A stretch of DNA of 64,000 nucleotides from JABDMD01 sp965203475 (GTDB lineage: Bacteria > Pseudomonadota > Gammaproteobacteria > UBA4575): the NCBI GenBank assembly GCA_965203475.1, contig OZ241890.1, positions 806,001 through 870,000 of the forward strand, read 5' to 3'. The number at the start of each line of letters is the position of its first letter. The stretch's first letter is position 1. The notes beneath the pieces were generated by a model. It worked only from the letters and a program-made list of their open reading frames with translations. It was not told the origin of the DNA and did not search any database. Both the position numbers and the translations under genes were made by a program. Shown here in pieces: positions 34,103 to 43,140 of this stretch.

Positions 34103-36361
34103 ATGAAAAAAAGATATACACACCAAATTATAACTTTGGTAAGTATTGTTGTATTGGCTTTAACTTCTATGCCAGCATTCAGTGAAAAACCAACAGTAAG
34201 CAAACCGCAAGGTGCTGTTGGAAGTGGAGTTGCACTTAAAGGCCAGGCAAAATCCAATCAATTTTGGTGGCCCGACCAACTTGATCTTTCTACTTTGCGT
34301 GATCACGATCAAAGATCAAATCCCTACGGAGAGGATTTTGATTATTCAAAGGAATTTACAAAGTTAGATTTAGAAGCTGTTAAAAAAGACATTGAAGCTG
34401 TTTTAACAGATTCGCAAGATTGGTGGCCTGCTGATTGGGGTAATTATGGGCCTTTCTTCATTCGTATGACATGGCATGCGTCTGGTACTTATAGGACACT
34501 TGATGGTCGTGGTGGTGCCGGAGGTGGTCAACAACGTTTTGATCCTCTAAACAGTTGGCCGGATAATGCAAGTTTAGATAAAGCTCGTCGACTGTTATGG
34601 CCAGTAAAGCAAAAATATGGTCGTAGTCTTTCATGGGGTGACTTAATTGTATTGGCAGGTAATGTATCTTTGGAAAACATGGGTTTTGAAACCTATGGAT
34701 TTGCTGGTGGTCGCGATGATGATTGGGAGCCGGATCTTGTTTACTGGGGACCTGAGCTAGAAATGTTGGCAAGCGATCGATTCGAGAAGGACGGTAAACT
34801 ACAACGACCTCTTGGTGCAACTCATATGGGTTTAATTTATGTAAATCCTGAAGGTCCTCAAGGCATTCCCGACCCTTTAGCGTCTGCAAAGATTATTCGT
34901 CAATCATTTGGACGTATGGCAATGAATGATGAAGAGACTTTAGCTTTGATTGCAGGTGGTCATACCTTTGGTAAAGCACATGGTTCACACAAACCCTCTG
35001 ATTGTGTTGGGCGCGAACCTGCTGCATCTCCAATCGAAGATCAAGGTCTTGGTTGGAAAAATAAATGTGGCAAAGGCCATTCTGAAGATACTGTAACAAG
35101 TGGTTTGGAAGGTGCCTGGACACAAGCGCCTACAAAATGGACAACACTTTATCTTTCAAACCTTTTGAATAATGAATGGGAACAAACTCGTTCACCAGGA
35201 GGCGCAATCCAGTGGACACCAAAAAATGGTGCACTTAAAAACCAAGTTCCTGATGCACATATAGATGGCAAATCAACAACACCGGTTATGTTTACAACCG
35301 ACCTTGCGTTAAAAGCTGATCCAGAGTATCGCAAAATTGCACAACGCTTTTTAGACAATCCAAATGAATACCAAAAAGCATTTGCAAAGGCTTGGTATAA
35401 ACTCACTCATCGTGATATGGGCCCACGTAGCCGCTATCTTGGAAATTCTTATCCTAAAGAAGAGTTGATATGGCAAGACCCAATTTCTGCTGTTGACTAT
35501 GCCTTGATTAATTCTGATGACATTAAAAAGCTCAAAAAGCAAATTTTGACTTCAAGTCTTTCTATTCCTGAGCTTGTTCGTACAAGTTGGGCATCAGCTT
35601 CATCTTTCCGTTCCTCTGATATGCGAGGCGGTGCAAATGGGGCACGCATTGCACTTGCCCCACAAAAAGATTGGGCAGTAAATAATCCACAAGAAATTGA
35701 AAAAGTTTTGAAGGTCCTTAAAGATATTCGAGATAAATTTGATAAGAAAGTTTCTTTGGCAGATGTTGTTGTCTTAGGTGGTGCAGCCGCAATAGAAAAA
35801 GCTGCGAAAGATGCTGGTTATAAAATTAAAGTACCCTTTAAACCAGGTCGAGGTGATGCAACCCAAGCACAGACAGATGTAAACTCTTTTGCTTTTTTAG
35901 AACCAAAAGCTGATGGTTTTCGCAATTATTATCATGCTGACCACTACAAATCTCCGGCTGAAGCACTCATTGATAAGGCTGACCAACTTGAACTAACGGT
36001 TCCAGAAATGACAGTGTTAGTTGGAGGTTTACGTGCGCTTAATGCAAACATTGGAGGTGTTAAACACGGCGTATTCACTAATAATCCAGGGACTTTGAAT
36101 AATGATTTCTTCATTAATCTATTAAATATGTCAACTAAGTGGCAAAAAACCAGTGAGAAAGGTATTTATGAAGGGATTGATCGTAAAACTGGATCTAAAA
36201 AATATACAGCTACTCCTGTTGATTTGATCTTTGGTTCAAATTCAGAGCTTCGTGCAGTTGCAGAAGTTTATGCAATGAATGACAGCAAAGATAAGTTTGT
36301 GAATGACTTTGTAGCAGCATGGACAAAAGTCATGAACTTAGATCGATTTGACGAATCATAG
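34103..36361 (+). CDS. katG: Catalase-peroxidase with signal peptide (KatG/KatP-type)
   Basis: A bifunctional heme catalase-peroxidase detoxifying hydrogen peroxide, 752 residues from ATG 34103. AGGA lies upstream of that ATG. The N-terminus MKKRYTHQIITLVSIVVLAL is a signal peptide ending near AFS, so a periplasmic location is expected, as for KatP/KatB. Distal site RMTWHASGTYR, the Tyr of GLIYVNPEGPQG and the Met of GRMAMNDEETLA supply the Trp-Tyr-Met adduct. The proximal heme ligand is in AGGHTFGKAHG. The C-terminal degenerate peroxidase half is full length. It stands alone and is followed by a strong terminator. Confidence 0.95.
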   Translation: MKKRYTHQIITLVSIVVLALTSMPAFSEKPTVSKPQGAVGSGVALKGQAKSNQFWWPDQLDLSTLRDHDQRSNPYGEDFDYSKEFTKLDLEAVKKDIEAVLTDSQDWWPADWGNYGPFFIRMTWHASGTYRTLDGRGGAGGGQQRFDPLNSWPDNASLDKARRLLWPVKQKYGRSLSWGDLIVLAGNVSLENMGFETYGFAGGRDDDWEPDLVYWGPELEMLASDRFEKDGKLQRPLGATHMGLIYVNPEGPQGIPDPLASAKIIRQSFGRMAMNDEETLALIAGGHTFGKAHGSHKPSDCVGREPAASPIEDQGLGWKNKCGKGHSEDTVTSGLEGAWTQAPTKWTTLYLSNLLNNEWEQTRSPGGAIQWTPKNGALKNQVPDAHIDGKSTTPVMFTTDLALKADPEYRKIAQRFLDNPNEYQKAFAKAWYKLTHRDMGPRSRYLGNSYPKEELIWQDPISAVDYALINSDDIKKLKKQILTSSLSIPELVRTSWASASSFRSSDMRGGANGARIALAPQKDWAVNNPQEIEKVLKVLKDIRDKFDKKVSLADVVVLGGAAAIEKAAKDAGYKIKVPFKPGRGDATQAQTDVNSFAFLEPKADGFRNYYHADHYKSPAEALIDKADQLELTVPEMTVLVGGLRALNANIGGVKHGVFTNNPGTLNNDFFINLLNMSTKWQKTSEKGIYEGIDRKTGSKKYTATPVDLIFGSNSELRAVAEVYAMNDSKDKFVNDFVAAWTKVMNLDRFDES

Positions 36362-36376
36362 CAGTGATGTAGTGAT

Positions 36377-36408
36377 AAAACGTCGTAGTTACTAACTACG
36401 GCGTTTTT
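36377..36408 (+). terminator. Rho-independent terminator of katG
   Basis: AAAACGTCGTAGTT and AACTACGGCGTTTT form a long inverted repeat around ACT, followed by further T residues, 16 bases after the katG stop. Confidence 0.9.
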
Positions 36409-36619
36409 ATTTGATGCTGATATACAGAAAATACAAATCGCTTTAAGTCTAAAATATCAGCATTGGCAATTAAAATAAGAAATACAATCTTCTTGGCGTA
36501 GAGACGAGTCAGAAACTAACCATACGATTGAATTTAAATACATTACTCATACAACTATAGTTAGTCAGTATTTATTTGTATTTAAAAGGCAACGTGTCCC
36601 GATTGTACCTAATGCTCAA

Positions 36620-39600
36620 CTAGAAACGATATTCTAAACCAAGATGCAGGCCATACTGATGGGACTCCGAATCTTTTCCCTGTACATAATGCATATTATT
36701 AAAAACTTTCAAAGTTTCATACAGATGATAGTCTAGATTAACCCTTGTTAAAACCTGCCAATCAGGACTATCAAGTTGAAAAGTTTCAAATTCCCCACCG
36801 CCTCCAACAAAGGTGCTCATTATTGACTTACTACTCTCTGAAAGCTGTTGATCCCAACGTAATAAAACATTCGGACTTAGACTTTTACCATCATTAAGCT
36901 TCCATTCAGATGTATATTCTAGTCCGATATGGGAACGAAACACTTCATGTTTAGCATCATCAAAATCGAGAGATCCAGGACCACGTTCAGTATATCCATC
37001 CAGTTTTGAGTAAGTGAAACTGAGGCGAGCAAACGGACGTAGAAAATAACCTTTCTCCGTTTGCCACTCATAACCTCCTTCAATTGAGGAAAAAAGTTCG
37101 TATCCTTCTGTATCCCCTTCAACTTCAAGTCCAGGAAAAACTCGGCGCTTGGCTTCATCTACATCTACCCACGATGTACCTAAAACGGAACGAATATCCC
37201 ATCCTTTTTGCAGTTGATAGTGGGCGTGCGTAATAAGCGCATACGTATTTGTCTCAGTTTCTGCAAACCCATCATCCGTATCGGTACGTAACTGCGAATA
37301 TGCTAGCGCCAGGCCAACTCGTTTGGATGGATTAACTTCGTATTCATAACCTAAAATTAGATTTCTAATATCGCCGTCATAGCCCAATGCACCGGAGTTC
37401 TGTTCATCGACATCAACTTCTGAGATACCAATAATTCCATAGTTATAATCAAGATGTTGATTTTCATCTTCTTCCAATGCAGAACTTGCGTCACTCAATA
37501 TCTTGCCATTATTTAAAGAGGCGTACATTGAACTACCCGGATTTGAAGCTGACTCAGAATGCCAAGAAGGAGAATGACGATGAAAAACCTCATCCATCAA
37601 TAATTGCTGGTGACGATCCAGAAACTCAGGTAAATGCGCGATAGAATTACCAGCCAACCCTTGCGCAGCAAAAGCAACAGCTTGCGTATCTCCAGCATTG
37701 ATACCGTTGATGATAGCCTCTGTCACAACATTAAGATCCGGGTTGCTAGTGAAATAGGCCAAGGTCGTATCGTCAATACCACTCAGGGCCTCGCGTTGTT
37801 GCGGATTAAGGTCTAGACCACTTGTGAGCCCTGTCCCTACAAAAATGCGAGCCGCTTCTATCTGATAAAGGCTGGGGTCTGAATTAATTGTCCATTCAAG
37901 CAGCGGACTCGTCATAAATGAAACACCAGTAAAATCACCAACCAAGGTTCCTGCACCGGCAGCCACCACTAAATCAAACGTATCGCCATCCTCAACCTGA
38001 GTACCGTTCAACTGGGTTACAACCAAATCCCCACCTAGGGTAAACGTTCCGTTGGCGATTAACTGGTCGTTCTGTCGATTGTTGCCAATTTCCAGGTAGG
38101 TTGTACCCGCAAGCGTTGTATTTTCATGCTGGATGGTGTGCAACACTCCCGTGACAGGACGATAACCGGCATTGAGCGTCACTGTTCCAGTGAAGGCACC
38201 GGTTCCTGTCACATCATCATCAATGCTAAGGCCACCGCCCAAGCCATTTACCAAGCTATTATCTTCTAATAAAACGCTACTATTCAGCACGCCTGCACCA
38301 TTAAGGGAACTGCCAGTGCGATTAGTGATACTGGGTGTTATGAGACTGGATACCGCAGTAAAATTGATGTCTCCCATATTGTCTATACCGGCGTTAGCGT
38401 TCAATGTGCCTGCATCTAGATTGATGGTGCCACCGGTTTCGGTGGTCAATAAACCGACTATATCCATGGTGCCGCCGTCCTGATCCAATTCACCACCATT
38501 TTCGATCGTGGCCGTGCCGGCTACATTCACAATATTGGTGTCTAAATTGAACAACCCACTGCTGGTCAGATTTTGAATGGTTAACGCATCGGCTCCACCC
38601 AGCACATTGAAGGTACCGCCGTTATCTAGATCACCTGTTAAGTTTAAATCACCCATTGCCTGCAAGTTGGTCGTACCATCATTCACCATGCCTGCATTGG
38701 CAGTCAGTACGCCAGCATCTAGATTGATGGTGCCACCGGTTTCGGTGGTCAATAAACCGACTATATCCATGGTGCCGCCGTCTTGATCTAACTCACCACC
38801 ATTTTCGATCGTTGCTGTGCCAGCGATATTCACGGTGTTGGTGTCCAAATTGAACAGACCACTGCTGGTCATGTTTTGAATGTCCAACGCATCGAGTCCG
38901 CCGAGTACATTGAAGGTACCGCCGTTATCCAGATCACCTGTTAAGTTTAAATCACCCACTGCTTGCAAATTGGTCGTACCATCATTCACCATGCCGCCAT
39001 TGGCATTAAGCACACCCGCATCCAGGTTGATGGTGCCAGTACCTTGCGTTATCAACAAACCCGCCACGTCTATGGTGCCGCCGTCTTGATCCAATTCACC
39101 ACCATTTTCAATCGTCGCCGTGCCGGACACATCCACGGTACCTGTATCCAGGTTTAAACGACCAGCGCTGGTTAAATTCACAATATCCAACACCGATGTA
39201 CCGCCCAGCAAATTGAGCGTGCCGCCGTTATCCAGGTCACCACCACTTACACTAAAATCACCCGCGTTTTGTACATTGGTCGTGCCATTATTGACCATGC
39301 CGCCATTGGCATTGAGTACGCCTGCATCCAGGTTGATGGTGCCGCCTCCTGCGGTGGTCAACAACCCATTCACATTGAATTCCCCTCCATCCTGATCCAG
39401 TAAACCATTGCCACCTTGAATGGTCGCCGCATTAGACACATTGACCGTACCTGCATCCAGATTAAACACGTTGCTGTTAAACAAATTTTCCGCATTCAGC
39501 GTGGCATCCACGCTGGTGACATTGAACCTACCGAACGTACCGGAATTGCTCAAAGTGCCTGCCACCTGAACATCACCGGTTCCATTGAGGTTCGTGGTGC

Positions 39601-40969
39601 CGCTATTGGACAGCCCACTCTGTGCATCCACCATGCCCCCGGAAAAATTCATGGTTCCTCGGAAGGTATTAGAGAGGGCACCCGTTGTGGTCCTCAGTAA
39701 ACCTCCACTGACATTTAAAATGCCTTTGGCATTGTTAAAAGAGCCACTTTGCACCTGGGCGTCATCTTGAATATTCACTGACCCCGTAGTGGCACTAAAT
39801 CCTCCTGTATTATTGATTAATTGCCCGCCTACATTGGTAACGGAGGTTCCCGAGAAGGTCATGCCCCCAAAACTGCTACGAGTGAGATTTCCCCCCACAT
39901 TGAATTCCCCTCCCTGAATCTGCGTCGTTCCCAATGCCGAAGTCGCATTACCGGTTACCGTGATCACTCCCCCGGTCGTTTCAATCCTAAGGACTCCCCT
40001 TGAGTGAGAGTACGAACCAAGTGTGGCCTCGCCACCGTCTCCCACGATCAAATTACCTCGAGCAGCACTGTATGTGTCAACATTCAGCATTCCCCCGCGT
40101 ACTTCAACATTGGAATTGAGACCGCCAGAAAAGCCGCTGTTATTTACCAGCGTGCCCGTGATGTTCGCTTCTCCCCCTGTCCCCACCATCAACAGCGACC
40201 TGTTTAAATTGCTAAAACCATCCAGTGCATTCAATGTTGCATTGGAAACATTCACACTGGAAAAGACCGCATTGCTCACCGCAGTGCCATTGATGGTCAG
40301 AGAACCACCTGTCAGATTAACGTCTGCACCACCGGCATTATTTAACTGCCCCACCGTAACCGCACCATCTGAGATATTGGATTGCGTCGTTCCGCCTGTG
40401 GTGCTTAATTCCCCAGTAACATCGATCATTCCCGACCCAGAGCTGTTAAGAGCACCTGTCACATCACCTGTTAGATTAATTGCGCCCGCATTGGAATTGG
40501 TGAGACCGCCGGCATCACCAGTAAAATCTACTTGCCCCGAAGAACTATTATCAATCTGCCCAAGAACACTAAAGCCGCCACCTGAAATAACCGACGTGCC
40601 TGTGCTGGTGTAGTCAAGTTGTAAAATGTCATCGGCAAGCGTACCCGTGACAGTAAACCCTCCGCCAATAATAGCGGTGTCGGCTGAGGTAGGTACAGTA
40701 TCGGTGTCCCAGTTGGTAGCGGTGCCCCAGTCGCCGGTACCTGCGCCATTGTCGAAGCTTATATTTGCAGCAGAGGCAGATATGATATATCCACCCATTA
40801 GTACGACCACTATTAACCTGCCCCATAGATCCTTACAAGCTTTTTGAGGAGCACTAACCAAATACTGATGGGTTATATGAATTGTCGTAGCTTGCTTCTT
40901 ATGCTGTGTGAAAATACCACGCAGAATTTTTAAGAAAAATGACAAATAGTGCACATTTGTGGCTTTCAA
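36620..40969 (-). CDS. Type V autotransporter with tandem-repeat passenger
   Basis: A 1449-residue surface protein. An extended N-terminal region with the hydrophobic segment LIVVVLMGGYIISASAA (residues 51-67) acts as a signal peptide. The beta-helical passenger carries PATR-like and glycine-rich repeats such as LDNGGTFNVLGG and GGTINLDAGVL. Between about residues 540 and 860 the repeat unit is 101 residues (303 bases). The last 280 or so residues form an autotransporter beta-domain with strands like RLSFTYSKLDGYTERG and HIGLEYTSEWKLN, ending GLHLGLEYRF with terminal Phe. Likely an adhesin or other surface factor. Its GC content is higher than that of its surroundings. Confidence 0.9.
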   Translation of the reverse strand: MKATNVHYLSFFLKILRGIFTQHKKQATTIHITHQYLVSAPQKACKDLWGRLIVVVLMGGYIISASAANISFDNGAGTGDWGTATNWDTDTVPTSADTAIIGGGFTVTGTLADDILQLDYTSTGTSVISGGGFSVLGQIDNSSSGQVDFTGDAGGLTNSNAGAINLTGDVTGALNSSGSGMIDVTGELSTTGGTTQSNISDGAVTVGQLNNAGGADVNLTGGSLTINGTAVSNAVFSSVNVSNATLNALDGFSNLNRSLLMVGTGGEANITGTLVNNSGFSGGLNSNVEVRGGMLNVDTYSAARGNLIVGDGGEATLGSYSHSRGVLRIETTGGVITVTGNATSALGTTQIQGGEFNVGGNLTRSSFGGMTFSGTSVTNVGGQLINNTGGFSATTGSVNIQDDAQVQSGSFNNAKGILNVSGGLLRTTTGALSNTFRGTMNFSGGMVDAQSGLSNSGTTNLNGTGDVQVAGTLSNSGTFGRFNVTSVDATLNAENLFNSNVFNLDAGTVNVSNAATIQGGNGLLDQDGGEFNVNGLLTTAGGGTINLDAGVLNANGGMVNNGTTNVQNAGDFSVSGGDLDNGGTLNLLGGTSVLDIVNLTSAGRLNLDTGTVDVSGTATIENGGELDQDGGTIDVAGLLITQGTGTINLDAGVLNANGGMVNDGTTNLQAVGDLNLTGDLDNGGTFNVLGGLDALDIQNMTSSGLFNLDTNTVNIAGTATIENGGELDQDGGTMDIVGLLTTETGGTINLDAGVLTANAGMVNDGTTNLQAMGDLNLTGDLDNGGTFNVLGGADALTIQNLTSSGLFNLDTNIVNVAGTATIENGGELDQDGGTMDIVGLLTTETGGTINLDAGTLNANAGIDNMGDINFTAVSSLITPSITNRTGSSLNGAGVLNSSVLLEDNSLVNGLGGGLSIDDDVTGTGAFTGTVTLNAGYRPVTGVLHTIQHENTTLAGTTYLEIGNNRQNDQLIANGTFTLGGDLVVTQLNGTQVEDGDTFDLVVAAGAGTLVGDFTGVSFMTSPLLEWTINSDPSLYQIEAARIFVGTGLTSGLDLNPQQREALSGIDDTTLAYFTSNPDLNVVTEAIINGINAGDTQAVAFAAQGLAGNSIAHLPEFLDRHQQLLMDEVFHRHSPSWHSESASNPGSSMYASLNNGKILSDASSALEEDENQHLDYNYGIIGISEVDVDEQNSGALGYDGDIRNLILGYEYEVNPSKRVGLALAYSQLRTDTDDGFAETETNTYALITHAHYQLQKGWDIRSVLGTSWVDVDEAKRRVFPGLEVEGDTEGYELFSSIEGGYEWQTEKGYFLRPFARLSFTYSKLDGYTERGPGSLDFDDAKHEVFRSHIGLEYTSEWKLNDGKSLSPNVLLRWDQQLSESSKSIMSTFVGGGGEFETFQLDSPDWQVLTRVNLDYHLYETLKVFNNMHYVQGKDSESHQYGLHLGLEYRF
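38395..39350 (-). repeat. 303-bp tandem repeats in the autotransporter passenger
   Basis: Blocks containing CATCTAGATTGATGGTGCCA and GGTGCCGCCGTC recur with a 303-base period (for example 38412 and 38715), and more diverged copies lie near 39020 and 39320. The first two units are nearly identical, and the outer ones have drifted. Each encodes 101 residues. Confidence 0.8.
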
Positions 40970-41400
40970 ACAGCCCCCCTTATTTAAAAACTTGACCTAA
41001 CTCCATAGTTGTACTGCATTTTTTCAATAAATTGACCACAATAAAGGATACGTGGCATTTTCAATCGAGTGTAAGGAAGAAATTATTAGAACAACGTAGA
41101 TTTTTTAAGCTAGAACACCACAAATTAGATACAGTGATGATCTATGCTATTAATCTATAAGTGGAGAGAGCGATTCGAACCCCGCCGGAGCCCTTCTACT
41201 CTATAGTCTTCAAGACACATCCTGTATTCAAGTAAACTCTACAAAACGCACTTAACTACATGAAATATAGCGATTTATATTAAGGCAAAGCGCAAAAATT
41301 CACTATTTGAGTGATTTATTAGATATTCAACTTAGAATTACTCCATCAATGAATAGATGGAATAATTGCTCAGAATCAAGAATCTATCAATTTAGGACAT
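40970..41400. other. Intergenic region with tRNA-like 3' fragment
   Basis: About 430 bases without a gene. The promoter of the autotransporter should lie in its left part. At 41163-41195 the minus strand reads GGCGGGGTTCGAATCGCTCT followed by CTCCAC, resembling the T arm and acceptor 3' strand of a serine-type tRNA, without the rest of the molecule. An imperfect inverted repeat at 41338-41370 (ATTACTCCATC with GATGGAATAAT) could end transcription of the gene stopping at 41401. Confidence 0.4.
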
Positions 41401-41733
41401 TTATGTTTGTCCGCCAAGTGTCTTAAAAATTTCATTAAAATCAGCTTTCTCATTCTCAACAAAGACACCAACATTACCCATCACGCAAACAGAAAAATCA
41501 CCTGCAGTTACTGCCCATCCTTTTAATGGTGACCAGTTCATGCCTGTATGTTTTGAGAAACTTTCTGATTGCATTTTTCCCATCATGGTATTCGCGGCAC
41601 ACATCATCGCAACCATCCCGGCATGTTCATCAGAAAGACCACCTTTGTGGCCCACAAGCCCGCCCGTCGGAGTAAATTCACCTGCTGCAATTGCGCCGTT
41701 GAGTGCCATAAGTTTATCTAGATCAGTAGCCAT
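41401..41733 (-). CDS. DUF2173 (roadblock/LC7-like) family protein
   Basis: A 110-residue cytoplasmic protein beginning MATDLDKLMALNGAIAAGEF, with GGLVGHKGGLSDEHAGMVAM and a GWAVTAGDFSVCVMGNVGVF strand. This matches the DUF2173 family, common in sulfur- and methane-oxidising bacteria and related in fold to roadblock domains. A role is not established. It is encoded downstream of an isochorismatase-type hydrolase and a cytochrome P460 on the same strand and could be in one operon with them. Confidence 0.75.
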   Translation of the reverse strand: MATDLDKLMALNGAIAAGEFTPTGGLVGHKGGLSDEHAGMVAMMCAANTMMGKMQSESFSKHTGMNWSPLKGWAVTAGDFSVCVMGNVGVFVENEKADFNEIFKTLGGQT

Positions 41734-41862
41734 TCAACACTCCTTTTCCCAAAGTTGGGATCTGATTATTATTTAATATGAACGTTTAAAATGGTATTTA
41801 ATTTTCTACCTGGTGCACTTATAACTAGAATACGCCATATATTGAAAGTTAAGGGATTTATT

Positions 41863-42516
41863 TTACGATCCTTCCATTGCATTTACTGCTTCATCAGTAG
41901 AAATTACGCTATTCGCTAGGTATCCGAAATTAATTAATGCAGCCTTGTAACCGTCTCCCAGCTCTGGATGTTTTGCGCCAGCGGTTGCATCTTTAACTAC
42001 CGCAACTTCGAACCCCTGCTCAAGCAATTCACGCAAATGCGCTTCAACACACAGGTTGGCCGACATACCAGCAAGAATCACCTTATTAATACCACGCTTA
42101 CGTAACTGCAAAACCAAATCATTGTTTTCCGGGCCGTATACTTTATGCGGGCTGACTACAACAGTTCTACCATCTTCGATATAAGGTTTGTATTGCGCAA
42201 GCCAGTCAGCACCTGACTCTGAAAATTCTTCCAAACTCAAGGCGCCTTTTCGGTCGAACATCTTTATTTCATGCATCATTTTTTCAACTGTACCACCAAA
42301 TTTCCAATCATGATCCACTGGATAGTAATAATGCGGAGAAATAAACACCTCAAAGTTATTGGCCTTGGCAACTTTGAATAATCGCTCTATATTATCGATA
42401 GTATTGTTTTCTCTCACACTTTCACCGACCAGCTCCCAAGTCACACCACTCTCACTAAGGAAATCATTCTGCGCATCGGTAACCAGCAAAGCCGTAAATT
42501 CATTTTCAATAACCAT
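41863..42516 (-). CDS. Isochorismatase-family cysteine hydrolase
   Basis: A 217-residue cytoplasmic hydrolase. The catalytic triad positions are visible: Asp in LLVTDAQNDFLSE, Lys in VVSPHKVYGPEN, and Cys in AGMSANLCVEAHLRELLEQG with the preceding cis-peptide-type motif. The C-terminal AVVKDATAGAKHP is characteristic. Isochorismatase-type enzymes hydrolyse ethers or amides such as nicotinamide or N-carbamoyl compounds, and the substrate here cannot be deduced. It lies between genes for cytochrome P460 and a DUF2173 protein. Confidence 0.85.
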   Translation of the reverse strand: MVIENEFTALLVTDAQNDFLSESGVTWELVGESVRENNTIDNIERLFKVAKANNFEVFISPHYYYPVDHDWKFGGTVEKMMHEIKMFDRKGALSLEEFSESGADWLAQYKPYIEDGRTVVVSPHKVYGPENNDLVLQLRKRGINKVILAGMSANLCVEAHLRELLEQGFEVAVVKDATAGAKHPELGDGYKAALINFGYLANSVISTDEAVNAMEGS

Positions 42517-42543
42517 AGATCACTTCCACCGAGTTAATAAGTA

Positions 42544-43083
42544 TTATTCGCGCAAAGATGGATAACCTTCCACAAAAACCCAGTTAGTTTTTTGTGCTGG
42601 CAAATGGCAGCCCTTGCAGTCTTTGGTAAAATCAGTAGCAACATTCTTATTCGGATTATCAGCGTTAATCAGTGCCCATCCCCAACCTTCTGCCCATAAT
42701 TTATTTTTAGGAAAACGATTTTTCGTGTCTCTGATCATGACAAACCACAGCTTTACATTTTCTGAGTAACTTATATTGCTTCCAGTCGTGAAATTTCCCG
42801 AGCGATGGGCACGAACTTCTTTCACAAGAGTTGCACCATCTGGAAAATCATTCGATTTGCGATAGGCTTCCAGTGATTCTTTTTCTGTAAACACATCGTG
42901 AAAACCACTAGCGTCTCCGTCTGGGACAAACCATGATCCTATATGTGACATATGGTTACGAAAATTATGTGGCAAACTGATAGTACCGCCATCATCGACA
43001 TAAGGTGAAAAGTCGCCCGCATTGGTTACACCACTTGCGATTAACAGCACAGCAAAGTAGAACATTATTTGCTTAGTTAGCAT
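42544..43083 (-). CDS. Periplasmic cytochrome P460-family protein
   Basis: A 179-residue exported heme protein. The signal peptide is IMFYFAVLLIASGVTNAG. Characteristic segments: VDDGGTISLPHNFRNHMSHI, SGFHDVFTEKES, FPDGATLVKEV, and the single heme-binding CKGCH near residue 157. Cytochrome P460 proteins oxidise hydroxylamine or detoxify nitrogen oxides, and related forms lack the cross-linking Lys. I cannot decide which class this belongs to. It is the first gene of a three-gene minus-strand group. Confidence 0.85.
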   Translation of the reverse strand: MLTKQIMFYFAVLLIASGVTNAGDFSPYVDDGGTISLPHNFRNHMSHIGSWFVPDGDASGFHDVFTEKESLEAYRKSNDFPDGATLVKEVRAHRSGNFTTGSNISYSENVKLWFVMIRDTKNRFPKNKLWAEGWGWALINADNPNKNVATDFTKDCKGCHLPAQKTNWVFVEGYPSLRE

Positions 43084-43110
43084 CTCATACTCCTTAATTT
43101 AAAAAATAGT

Positions 43111-43133
43111 AAAAAGAGCTCAGAGCCCTTTCT
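43111..43133. repeat. REP copy flanking the intact RAYT (3' side)
   Basis: The AAAAAGAGCTCAGAGCCC palindrome variant lies just after the transposase stop, between it and the cytochrome P460 gene. It pairs with the copy at 43874 to bracket the transposase. Confidence 0.7.
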
Positions 43134-43140
43134 ATGCTTT

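Noticed and set aside
34458..34889. 143-codon minus-strand frame opposite katG
   Set aside because: Antisense shadow rich in His/Leu, without start context, opposite a clear catalase-peroxidase.
38172..40613. Several plus-strand open frames of 60-196 codons opposite the autotransporter
   Set aside because: They are antisense shadows of a repetitive, stop-poor coding sequence. They repeat with the 303-bp period and show low-complexity Pro/Ser text without a start context.
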